Shown: piece by piece, positions 48,811 through 60,580 of the stretch
Layout of the letters: the number at the start of each line of letters is the position of its first letter
How positions within the stretch are numbered: position 1 is the stretch's first letter
Source: Himantopus leucocephalus
Lineage: Eukaryota; Chordata; Aves; Charadriiformes; Recurvirostridae
Assembly: GCA_003993805.1 (NCBI GenBank)
Contig: RSEF01000005.1
Coordinates: 34,273,583-34,337,582, forward strand
Length of the DNA stretch: 64,000 nucleotides
Direction of reading: 5' to 3'
Made by a program: the position numbers and the translations under genes
Notes under the pieces: model-generated
Seen by the model: only the letters and a program-made list of their open reading frames with translations
Told to the model about the DNA's origin: nothing
The model's database searches: none

Positions 48811-51800
48811 TTCAAAAAAAAAAAAAAAAGCAAATAAAAATAAGCCACTGGAAGATTCAAATTCAGTTAAGCAAAAAAGATTCAAGGTTTGTATCCCTAT
48901 AGCATTTTTGGTATGCAAATACACATTCTTGTTTCTAATTTATTACCTGGAAAAGCTATCTGGATATCTTTTTCATTAATCTCTTCATTCTTCCTACTGA
49001 AGGTCTGAATTTTGGACAGTACAGCAAAGCTTTTCATTGTAACATTTTAAGACTCTGCAATCCCTAACTTCTCTCCCTCAGTCACTCTTGGTAACTTAAG
49101 TGTTGACAAGATATACTGGTAATTACTATGCTGTTCCAATACATGGTTACCTTTTTCCCAAGATGTTTTTGGCTCTGTTAATAGAATCATAGGCATATCA
49201 TGAGATTGCAGCATGTTGCTGTGGGTTTAAAATGCATTTCAAATCCATAAAAGGCAACATATTCATCTGGCAGGACTTTAAGCTAAGGCCGTTTGTCTGG
49301 CATGTAGCATGTTCCCTGTAATATTTGTTCATCCTCAAAGGAAGATTGCCAGAGTGCATTCTTAGTAATGGAGTTAGGTAACACACTAGGAATGTGTAAA
49401 ATCATATCCTGAGGCTCAGAGGCATTATTTTCTACAGTATCTTTAGTAAGATTCTTAGCAATATAGATAGCATTAGAGCTGTTTCCCCTGAAAGTAATGG
49501 TACTGTGTCACGTACGCAGACTCAAGAACCCTGCTTATGAACTTTGGTATGTCTAGGTGCAGTAATGGTACAGTGCTGAAAATACGAAGTGTGTGATAGA
49601 TCCCACAGGCATGTTCTTCACTGCCCCCTCGTTTGAATTTATCCAAAAAATTTTCTTTTTCTTTATGTCAGAAATTTTTCAGTCAGCTACTGGACTCTGC
49701 AAAGGAAGTACTATAACCTATTCCTTGGGTCCTTGCACCCTTTCCTAGTGTAAATCAACTTTGCACCATTTACACTTACGGAAGTTCACCTGTTAATACC
49801 ACCACTTTAAAATTTGCTCCACCATATTTTTTTGTGAGTGGGAATTCAGCAATAAAACCTGCTTAAATAGTCGTGACTTGGTTAGCACGCAGCCCGAGTG
49901 TAACTGGAAACAATAGTTGACGTAGAACAGTGGAATGTATTCTGATACATTCAGGCCAAACTATATTTCTTCCTCTTTATGAAAGTTTCCTGTGATGGAG
50001 GACTAACAATTCCAAGATGCTGGCACATCATTTGGGCTATAAGTAGAAAACAGAATTTAAAGTATTCAAGCTTGCTTCTTTTGATCACGCTACCATTATA
50101 GAAGCTTTCAGAGATACAGAAAAAGAAAAGGTAGGATTTGTGAGAAGACTTTTAATAGAATGTGGACTCTTTTTCTTCTGGTGTTTTCTCCTAGGCAAGG
50201 CATTTGAGTTTGTAAGTGAAATTTTGTTGTTTTCAGAAAAAAAAAAAATCTTATTTTTCCCCGTTTTAAATCAATGAGTTAAAAAAAATATATAAATGTT
50301 AGTTAGGGTTCAAAGTCCTGAAGGAAGGTTTATGTTCTTACAACGACTTCATTTTATTATCGGGGATTCTGTAACAGCAGCTGAAAGTGATGCAATCCTA
50401 AGGCAGTGTTTCACAAATGTTTTTGTGTTGCCTCCACTTTCAAAGGATCTTCCTTTCCCCATCAGACCAGATACAAGGCATACTACTGTGCTTTGCAGAA
50501 AATAGGGCAAGGCATCCAAGTGTTCCATAGCTCAGAAAATCCTAGAAAATTCTATTAGGCCTTATGAGAATTTATCTTTTGATAATGACCATTGGAGTGA
50601 AAGAATTGGTCTTTCAAAAAAATAACAATATTCTTTACCTGTAAAATTAACTAGACTTTTTGAAAAAAATATACCATACAGATTTGTCTTTAAAAAGTGG
50701 ACAAAAAAGTATGAAGTTGGACATAACCTGTGAAATTAAATGAAGTTAGGAGGACAAAGTTGAAGTATTAAACTGTCTCCTTAAAAAAAGCTACTTTGAA
50801 AAAACGTCAACTATAAACTATGCTTACAGGCATTTAAACTCACTAGCAGATGCTGACACAATAGATCCTGATTTTTGCTGCTCTGGTCAACACAGAAACA
50901 AATTGCTATGGCGCTTTACATCTTTGATTCCTATTCTTTGCTTTGGTCTTGATTAGCACTAAGCCCACTGGGCCTCAGTACTTAGTCATTTTATACTAAT
51001 TCATAGCTTCCTCCTCAGTCTTTTCATAAGTTTAATTCCATATTGTTTTAGGTGAAATTTGCTTTAACATAATAGTGGTAAAAAGACTGATGGCATCTTT
51101 ACCTAATGGAGCTATTTTGTGAATCTGCATCAAGCTTTTCTCATTCTGCCAAGAGCGGAGCATCTGTGATTATTGCAGCGTAGTTTAAAGCACTACATTT
51201 GAGACAGAGACGAGTTCTGCTTTGGGCTGCCTAAGTCAATCTCTCTTTTCAGTAGAAGTCACATGTCTGCAGTGGAAAACAGTATTCCACCCCACAACAC
51301 TGAAACTATCTTGACCATCAGGGCCAAAATAAGAAATGACTCAGAGAGGAACTGTGCATCTCTTACTTCTCTTTTTCATGAGACAGTGAGCTTTAATCCG
51401 TTACCGTAATTAATATGTTCAGGTACTCTTTTGCAATCTTCACCAAATAACAGCTTTTCCACTTCTATAAAATTTTGTCTGAGTACATTCTAATTTGTTC
51501 TTCTTACACGTGTGCGCAGTGGAAACTCACAGAGAACTCAGGAAGGAAGGTTGTGGCTCTCTAGGCCAGAATTTGGCTAGGGCAGCAGGCTTAGAGGCAT
51601 TTCCTATAAAAACGCACTAGGAAATCTTTACTGAAGATAGAGACTTTCAAGTTCTTGCATTACATGTCATCTAGGAGAATATTATTCTGCCCTAAACATC
51701 TGTAATATCCTAGATAGTGATTAAAAAATGGTAGAATATGAGGGCCCCTAGTAACATCACTTAGATGACCTGATGTAACACTTGGTGTTATTATCTACTT

Positions 51801-52433
51801 CAGCTCCATTTCTTCATGCTGTAAGATAGCTGCACTGATGTTACTGTCTAAACTGAATATTAACAGTAAAATGAATCTCTATGAATATATTCCTTGCCAT
51901 TTCATTATCCTGCATTAATGATACATTACAATACCAAAATATATTAGACTTAAAAATAAAGAAGCAAACCTAAACTCCCTCAGAACAATTAAAATACCTT
52001 ATGGATACGTTACTAAAATCTCTAGAAAATTTTAAGGAATACATCTTCACATCATTCCTTCCCATGTGTTTTTACTTTGTTCAGGTAGAAAGACCTTCCT
52101 CAGATAGATTTGAATACCAAACAAAAATTACAAGGAAGACAAATGGTTAAAAATGCAATCAATTTTTAAAAAGCAATCCTTTTATTGTAAGCATTGTTTA
52201 GCTTAAAGAGATCACTAACTTCATTAAGACAACCAACCATTTAGTGAGGAATCTTTCGAGTTTTCTCTGTGATACAGGAAATGGTATTGGATGGGGGCTT
52301 TCTCCTCTCTCTTTGTAGCCCTTTTCGTGAGAAATCATGTCATTGCTTATGGCAGTACATGGTGGCAAACATGGCTTTATGTCACAGAAGCCCAGGATTA
52401 ACAAGAGAACCTGACCTAGCTTTTTTGCTTTGC
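48811..52433. other. Non-coding, nothing recognised
   Basis: Open frames below 75 codons without domains. A-runs near 48814-48829 and 50238-50249. No gene or repeat family recognised. Confidence 0.55.
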
Positions 52434-52460
52434 NTTTTTTTTTTTTTTTTTCTTCCCCAG

Positions 52461-52556
52461 AATCTTTGTGCTAAATGGGTTGAAGTAGATTTGGTTTGTA
52501 CTTCTCAGAGTGGATTCAAAGTGACATGTTATGGGAAGGTCTGGCAGAAATATGTG
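52461..52556 (+). other. Exon-like segment, 96 nt, unrecognised
   Basis: A T-rich tract ends TTCTTCCCCAG at 52460, and a donor GTAAGT starts at 52557. The 96-nt interval is a multiple of three and stays open in phase 0, encoding 32 residues that include LCAKWVEVDLVC and KVTCYGKVWQKY. I do not recognise the family. It contains three cysteines. Against it: the acceptor tract follows an N inside a poly(T) run (N at 52434), no neighbouring exon is visible, and single isolated acceptor-donor pairs arise by chance. Confidence 0.2.
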
Positions 52557-55500
52557 GTAAGTAGGTCACAACAGCTATGTTGATTAGCATATTGGTGATT
52601 TACAACCGCAGTATCAGTTATAATGTGACAGACGGATAACATAAAGTTCTGTGTATTTATTGGGAGAAGGAATTTTTCCAACATGAGACCAAGCTGAGTA
52701 ACCATGCTGTACTAGCAATATATTTATTTTTCTTAAAACTGTAACCCCCTCATGAAATGTTTTTAGCCCTCAGCTTAGCCTGAGGCCAAATCCAAGGAAA
52801 GTAGCCTAAAGCTCATGATGAATGTTTACTGACTTTTGTGGTCAGTGTTTCTCAGGAGTAAATTGTAAAGAGCGTATGAGCTCCACTTTATGTTTGCAGC
52901 TTCAGGCTGTGGAAAGGAGTTGGAGAAAAAGGTATGCCATTTAAAATTACCCCCAAATTACATTCACAAAATATGCTTCACCTTTTCACAATTGTGCATC
53001 TGAAATTACTAAATATTGCATTCCCTACTAGGAAGTCAAACACACCTACCTCCTGTGGTTTAAATAAAATAATAAGTAGGTTCATTTATCAAACAAGACA
53101 GAGAATTCAACATGAAAATCTAGGGGCTGAGAAATGATCCTGGGAGCTTCTGGGCGAACCTTGAGATTTGGCACAAGGGAAGTCTGCAGCAATCCCTTCC
53201 CTTGATTACCAGCAGGATGTGCATTGCCTTTTTCCTACTGTCTTTATTCATGTTTCAGTAGCCTGCCACATGCAATATGCCAAAGCTCATACAAAGACCT
53301 GTCTGTGTAACACACACAAATGTGTGCACATGAACACACATACACAGTTCATTTCAGAAGACTCCACATAACCTTAATAAAAACTGCTTTTTGAAGTAGA
53401 GAATTTCTTGAGATACATTTGCACAAGCCCTTTGATGAACACAGGAATTTTACAAAATATATATAAAGCTTTTCTGCTGTGACTGTCTTTGTTATGATAT
53501 ATTTCCATAGTTCAATATTTTTCTGTATTAATTGCGAAGTCACATATTTTAGCACATGTCCAAAAAAGTATGATTGGCCATAGAAGTCAATATTAATAAT
53601 CTCTTTCCACATAGCACCAATATATACGTTATACTTACCTGTACAACGCTTTGAGATAATTTGGATAGCATATCAATATTGGAGGTGAACTTTGAGGTTC
53701 AGGTATGATAACTTAAAGTCGACTGACTGAAGACACCCAATCTTATTCCAGACAACAATGAAATTTTTAGATTAGATGTCTATCAATGAAAACTGTCTAG
53801 ATTTTAAATGATTAACTTTTATTGCAAGGTCAACTATGATATAATCTTTGATATAATATTTAATATAATTTTTGAACAGTTTTATAATAGTAATTTCAAA
53901 AGATACTTTTTATTTAAAAACAAGAGGCAAAGCAAAACATGGAAAGCAACTACTGATCTGAAAGCCATAATCTGAAAGCAAATAAATTATGTATTTCTGC
54001 CTTTGCGTCAGGTAAAATCAGAAATCACTTTCAATCAGATCTTCAGAGGTGAATAGCACATTGGTCTGTATAACTGAGAAATAAACACACTGACATTGAT
54101 TAGAACTGGCTTTTGGAATTATATTTTTTTTTTAAGCACATAAAGAAGGAAACACAGAATACTGACCAAACTAGGTCCATCCACTTCTTTTAAATCATCG
54201 TTTCACCACTGTAAACTATCCTATGCAAATTTGAGGGAATGGCAAACCTTAGCATACATTCAACTGCAACTCTGTCTGTTCTCTTTAGAAAAAAGGTCCC
54301 TTTTCAGACATCTAATGTTTTAGTTTGCTTATGTATAATAAGAGCTAGTTCCATTTTCCTGCATGAGCTTGGAGTAAAAACTGGGCTCCTTCCACTTACA
54401 TACTGTTCAATAGAGTTTTCTGGCAAAGTAGGAGAAATAAATAGTACAATTAGTATAATAATATTATTAGTAAGAGTAAAGCAATCTCTAATAGGAGTAA
54501 ATTACAGACTAGTTATAGTAAAGGGGTTCAGGTAAAGAAAAGGTTATCTAAGTAGTGTTTTTATATTTTCAACAGGCCAACTTAGTGAGACGTATCCATA
54601 TATAGTTAGGTGAAATTATATTTTTACAATCTTATCATTAACTAATTCCAATGTATGAAGGCAGAAGATAACTCTGTATATCATTGTGCTTTCCATGTGT
54701 AATAGGAAAAGGCATATAAACTTCCGCAATGGTGTTCCACCCAAATCAGCTGAATCAAAAAATGGTGAGAGGATGCTTTTGAACTGGTAGACTCAATATT
54801 TGCCTGGCCAAATTAACAAGAAGACTTTCTGTTTTAAGGAATGTGCTGGCATAATTTATTTCCCTCAGCCAAGGAAGTATCATAGAACAGATAAAAATGC
54901 TGAACGGTACAACTGTAGATGATCTCTGCATGCTTTAGGTAGCTTACCTTTAGATAATTTCATCATGATAATACAATGTTTAAAGCCACGTTGCCCATTC
55001 TGAGCTTGCCTCAGTCGCCTGCAAGAATATATAGATATATTCCCACATATATTCATATATATATTTGCATGAAGGCATATATATATGTAAAATATATAAA
55101 CAAAATATACTTTTATGTATATATGTATTTAGGAAATCTCACTGAATACTGATGAGTGCTCCATTTTTTTATTGTCTTTTAATTTTTTTTTTTTAATTTA
55201 TTCTTTGCGGTTAATATGAAATCCTGAAAATGCTCTTTATTTTTTAATGTCTTTTGCCTCACTCTATTGCATATTTACAGATACCACTGGGCGACTTTTT
55301 GTTGCCTTAAATATTTGGGAGAATGTTTGTAAGTGACCCCTGCAGAGTCCAGTGCAATCCTGACAAAGTGTAAGCATTGCAACAGCAAGCAAATGCATCC
55401 TCGATATATAGCGCCTCATTTAGCTATGACTGACAGGTGCGAAATGCTACTGAATCAGAAATGACAGGTATAATGGTGGCAAGCACAGGAGATTCACAAA

Positions 55501-57127
55501 CCAGATTTTCCTGGGAGCATCATCTGCAATGGATGTTCCCATATGCCTAAGATGGGCATATCTAATTACAATTTTCATGTGTTAAAACGAGGGAAAATAT
55601 TGATAGAATAAAATAGAAATCCCCAAAGAACAGAGCCCAGATGTTCTTCATAGTGATTTTAGCCTTAGGAAAGTTTGGGAAACAGAAGTGGCTAGAGGCT
55701 CAGGGTAAATTTTCTGGGTGGTATGCAAGGAATTACATACATAATTCCAGCTGTTTTTAATGGGACGTGTCTAATTCCTTATGTACCAGGCTGAAAAATT
55801 ACCCACAGACTTTCAAAGAATTTACTTTCATATAACATTGATTTTAAACCAGAATCTTCAGGTAGATGCATTCAGTGAATAAGAAGCAACCAAGACAGAG
55901 TAGGTCTTTTTTTCCTGCTTCTAAGACAGCAAAAAAAAAAAAAAAATTAAAATAAAAAATCTGCAGAAAGAAACCTGGCTCTGCCTCTGTGTGACTGTGG
56001 CATTCCCTTGTCCTGGCTTAGGGCACTGTTTGAATAAGTGGAATTCTAACTAATCTGAGATTTTTGACCAGAGAGAGATCACTACAGGCCTAGTGATTAC
56101 ATCTTTCTTTATTTGATGGGACGTAGCATTTAAAGAGACCTCCTAGGTCATTATGCCCCGTTCCACTAGCTAGCACAGGCAAATATGTCATGTAAAATTA
56201 ATATCAATCATGTAATTCAAAAATCTGCATGAGTCCATCTTTTAATATGCAGAGGCTTTATTTACCCCTCCTGTCATATAAAAATAAACACAAGAACAAG
56301 ATTTAGACTTTGATTTTGAGAAGAGTTTCACAAAACTGCTTTCAGTAAAATAAAGGAAGGTTTAAACGCTGATTTAGTGTCTTGGAAAGATACTACTGAG
56401 AAATAGAAGAGAGACTCAAAACCACATCTGTACCACCCATTTCTCTCTTTCTATTATTCCTGTCATGTGCAAAGGTGTTTTTCCTGATCCTTCCGCTTCT
56501 GTTGCCATTAATTTACATTTTGAAAAATAGTTTTTGCTGAAAAGTTAGGGGCCATAAATTGGTTCTTTATGACCCTTCTAGTCCATTTGGCTATGGAGTG
56601 AAACAAGATTCAGCCTGAAAGGGAAAAGCAGCTGAGAGTGACAGTGAATTTCATAAAGGGCATATAAGAGGCTGCAAGGAAGAGCCTGAATCATCCCCCA
56701 TCTCTGCTTCTGAGTTATTAGGCCACATCTCACTCAAAAGATTAAACATTTTATCTCACAGGTCATTCCATTTTATTGCAGCGTTGCCTTTAGCAATGCT
56801 ATAGTTAAGGTTCTGTCAGTGTTTCTATTATAGGCCCCTATTTTCTGGAATTTATAACTTAGGGCTAGAAATTCCCTCTGGGTTAAAACTTGGCAACAGC
56901 ATACTAGGTCTTTTTTCCAGCAGAGAATTTCTCTGCCATCCACGCTGCACTTTTCAGCCTATATTTGAAGTAGCCGGGAACGCCACAACCATCTACTTAT
57001 AATTTTAAACTGCATTTCTTCTGCTTAAATCAAAGAAATTTCAAAAGGCCTTTAGTTCTTAATGAAAAATGCATGCCAGGGAGATTTGAGAATCAATGAG
57101 ATACTGGAAATAGAAAATGGGTGCTCT
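52557..57127. other. Non-coding, nothing recognised
   Basis: Includes a CA/TG-rich stretch at 53310-53345, a TA-rich low-complexity block at about 55025-55135, an A-run at 55930-55945, and open frames below 100 codons. No gene or named repeat recognised. Confidence 0.55.
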
Positions 57128-57190
57128 GCCTGTGTGTATGCGTGCACACGTGTGTGTGCACATGTGGGCTTCCATGCATGCACACACAGT
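57128..57190. repeat. Alternating purine-pyrimidine tract
   Basis: GTGTGTATGCGTGCACACGT, GTGTGTGCACATG and ATGCATGCACACACAG form about 60 bp of nearly strict purine-pyrimidine alternation. Such DNA can adopt the left-handed Z form. It is a degenerate (TG)n microsatellite. Confidence 0.8.
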
Positions 57191-58139
57191 CTTGCATTTT
57201 CCAACAGTGTTTTATCGAGTGCCGTGTTGAAACGAAGACAGAACAGCTAATGAACTCTTAGTGAAATCTATAGCACACAGTTGCATAGACATCTGGCATT
57301 CGATAGCTATTGCATACAGTTTTGTTCGACTACATTCAGTGATCCACTCTTATGAATTTAAAATGGAGATTCTTAATTTAAAACAATTTAAAATATCTCA
57401 ATAAAAAAATAAAATTAAAACTGATATTGTTACATAAATTGGTTTGCAATAAATTCCTCTGATCAGAGATCCAGCCCAAAACAATGAGTCCAAAATGAAT
57501 CAGAAATAAGGAGAAGGATGAAATCAGGGTACATAGTTTAATTGGTTTACCCCCCTATTTATGCTAAGACTTTTGAGTTAAAACACTCAATAAAAGGTCA
57601 GCTGCTGAATGATGAAACTTGTGGCGGGGCAGCCATGACATCCTTATTTAGCAGAGCACTCAAACTCATTCCAAGGTACGTTCTGAAACGAGACCCACTC
57701 ACACAACCTGTAAGCAAAGATCCCTGCAAACTGGACTGGGGGTTGAGAAAGGAATAGTGAAAAGGCCTTAAAGCAGCTCAGGAAATGGAGTGGGCAGGAG
57801 AGAAAGAAAATCAGTCAAGGATGATACCAGAGAGAAAAGGGAAAAACACATCTGGTAAGCAGAGAAAAGGTAATCTGTGTGGGAAGTGGAGAAGGAGGTA
57901 ACAATGGAAGAAGACAAAAAAGGTAGCCTGGCCTCTTAGAACTACTTTTATGGACAGCCACAGTCATCAAATTTAAATTTTAAACTGAGATACTCTTAGT
58001 AATAAAAATACAGGCAAAAATGGGGAAAAAGGAAACAGGAGGGTAAAGGAGGCTAAACAGTTACAGAAAATAGGGCCCTTCTATTTTTAGCTTAGTGGTT
58101 CAAAGCCAGCATAGATCAGTAGGGGCTGAAAATTATTTC
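57191..58139. other. Non-coding; purine-rich 57770-57930
   Basis: No gene recognised. 57770-57930 is strongly A/G-biased (GGAGAGAAAGAAAATC, GGGAAGTGGAGAAGGAGG). Confidence 0.5.
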
Positions 58140-58440
58140 CATCTGTTGTGGCTGTTTCATGAAACCTTCTGATGATGGTTTATTTACTACTGCACAGCTC
58201 ACCGTACCATGGATGCTTCTTCCAGAGCTAACACTAAGTGGCAACTTTGAAATTTCAAAAGAGACGAGGGTTATGGAAAACGGACTAACCCTTCCCTCGC
58301 TCGCCTGGTGTTGCCAGAGCAGAATTGAAACAGATGGTTTGGATGGTGTAAAAAAAGTTATATTGCTGCTGCTCCCCCTGAACTCGCAGCAGGCCTCTTA
58401 TTCCACCATCTCTTATGATAATTAAAGCTAATATAGAGTA
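58140..58440. promoter_or_regulatory. Candidate conserved non-coding element
   Basis: Mixed-composition, non-repeat stretch containing TTTCATGAAACC, ACTTTGAAATTTC, CCTCGCTCGCCTGG, GAACTCGCAGCAGGCC and CTTATGATAATTAAAGCTAA. A GC-balanced core flanked by TAAT-type sites in a desert is typical of conserved enhancers. An 88-codon frame covers it (58159-58425) but has no recognisable domain. Inference only. Confidence 0.22.
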
Positions 58441-60029
58441 AAAGAGAGATGGTTTGGCGAGTCAATGAAAGTCCAGAAAGTCCTGCTTTGCTAAATTAAA
58501 TACACTTGTCACAAGGTTTACTTCCGTAAGTGCGTTCATATAGGTGTTTAACATCTCAAAGCGATACTCTGGCAGAGCACATTGCTAGAAATGAGCAGCA
58601 CTCTGCAATATGATCTGTAAAGTGCTTCTATTATTTCTTCTATGAGCAACAGAAGAGAGAATAGAATCCTGCGTGGAGGCTAACCATAGGAAATTATCTG
58701 TAGGCTTTCAAATTACAGCCATCACTCTGTTTTCTAATGTCAAACCACAGTATTACTACCTGGGGATCCCAGATTTGGATGACCTTAGCCAAGATAACAA
58801 CACACTGACTACATCAGTCTCATCTCTGTAAAACAGCTGTACAATTAATGTTGAGATGGGGACATAGAAGCTGTTTCTTTCAACACACTTTATGGGGGAA
58901 AAGGTCATCTTTTTAACAAAAAGTAAACAGATGGGGGTGTGTGTGCATATTACATCCTTGTCTCAGGTTGCATATATTCCTTTTACACTTGTTTCATTTA
59001 ACAAAATCTGGGTAGGAGCATTGTAGATGTTGTTTAAAATGATCCTTTTCCCATCTTCAGCTCACTTTCAGGATGCTGTTACTGTTTCTGTTACACAAAA
59101 TAAAGAGAAGCAAAGAATAAAGAAGATGAAAATTGTGCAATCATCTTACATAACAAGGTAAATATAGCATATTTTTTAGTCATTTTTATGCTGACATATG
59201 TCAGGAAGAACAAACTGTAATTTGCATTCTCTTCCTACTGCTTGAAACTTGTGGAGTACTTAACTAAAGTTGTTTTTCTCCTTCAAAACATTTCATTAAA
59301 ACACAAATGACTTTCTCCCTCTTGATGTTGCCAAAAGAAGTCTCACACCATGTAATTAAATCTCTGTTTTAAAGTACTTTTCTCAGCAAACACAGGCTCC
59401 TGAGTTGAAGACTGCATAATAGATGTTATTAACTATACATATAAATAGAAAATGTGTCTTGTAAAACATTATATTTGCTGAATGAGTTTGCCTTTTTCCA
59501 AAGTCATCTCCTTATTAATGACTCATGAGTTTCTTTTCTATTATTTAAAAATAATGTAATTATAGGCTATTCTGGAATAATTTGATGTATCTTATGTTCA
59601 TATCCAAACCTATTAATTAAATGAAGCATAAGTATTTATAATGTGCTGTATGCTTCTATTATTCAAGCTAATCCTTTTAATCCTATTTAAATTGGAAGAT
59701 AGAAGTTAATCCCAATAACATCTCTCTACAAACAAATGTTAATAAATCTGTTTCAGTCTTTGTTCTCCCTTGTCACCTGTCCTGGAAATGATGAGTGAGT
59801 TGTCTAGTGTACCTTTGGTATTGAACAAAGGAGATGAAAAGCAAAGCATGCAAAATTGCTGCTTCATATCCAAGGCCCCGATAACAAAATGTGGAGGTGA
59901 AAGCACTGTACAGCATTCTCCTGTATGATGTCTCTTTGAAAACTAAGCACTACTGAGTGACTCTTCTGAACTCCTGAATCTTTCTGATGCTACAAACCAG
60001 CATTCTGGATGGAACCAGCATCAACTGGA
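58441..60029. other. Non-coding, nothing recognised
   Basis: AT-rich sequence with no long open frame and no named repeat. Confidence 0.55.
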
Positions 60030-60580
60030 TGGAAGTTTTAATACGTCATGTATAATAGGCAGCATTTCGACATCAAGCTATAGCTTAGAGGACTCTGGTA
60101 TCTGGTAACTTCTGTAATTTGGCCTGGCTTTTGGAAACCAGCAATAACATAAGGAAGCCATGTTGAACGCGCAGTTTTGGATTTGCACCACGGTACTATG
60201 ATCTGCACATATGGCCAGTCACCAGAAACCGGAAAAGAAGCGATTGTTTTTTTCCTGCTGTGAGCAATGGTTTTGAACATAACTCACATTGTTTTCACGC
60301 TGGCTTTTCTCCCTCTTGCCCCAAAACACAAGCGCAAACTGAGCTTCTGCAATTCCTTTGGGCAAAAGAAAACCATGCTGTGTCTACACAAACCTACAGG
60401 TCAGTTTTTGTCCAAGGACACTTATATCTAAAACAGATTGGCCTGCCAGGACAAGCCTTTGTTTTGTTAGGCGAAGATATAATTCATGGCAGTTGGAAAA
60501 TTAAAAGGATACTGAACTTTATGGACTGCAACACACAAACTAATTTTCTTTTGGAAGCCCAGACTGATATTTAGGTTAAT
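60030..60580. promoter_or_regulatory. Candidate conserved non-coding element or ORF
   Basis: Non-repeat sequence of balanced composition with a 104-codon plus frame (60260-60574) that ends near the loss of GC balance. The frame holds GLPGQAFVLLGEDI but matches no family I know. On the minus strand an 80-codon frame overlaps the first half. Motifs: GAACGCGCAG, CCAGTCACCAGAAACCGG and CACAAGCGCAAACTGAGC. I favour conserved non-coding DNA over a gene, but neither is proven. Confidence 0.2.

Noticed and set aside
49180..49215. AGAATCATAGGCATATCATG as a CR1 tail
   Set aside because: Only about 11 bases fit; the CCTTCCAACC and ACTAGATGATC parts are absent.
50296..50505. 69-codon frame starting MLVRVQSPEG
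   Set aside because: The start briefly recalls a ubiquitin-like domain protein, but the rest has no similarity I can recognise.
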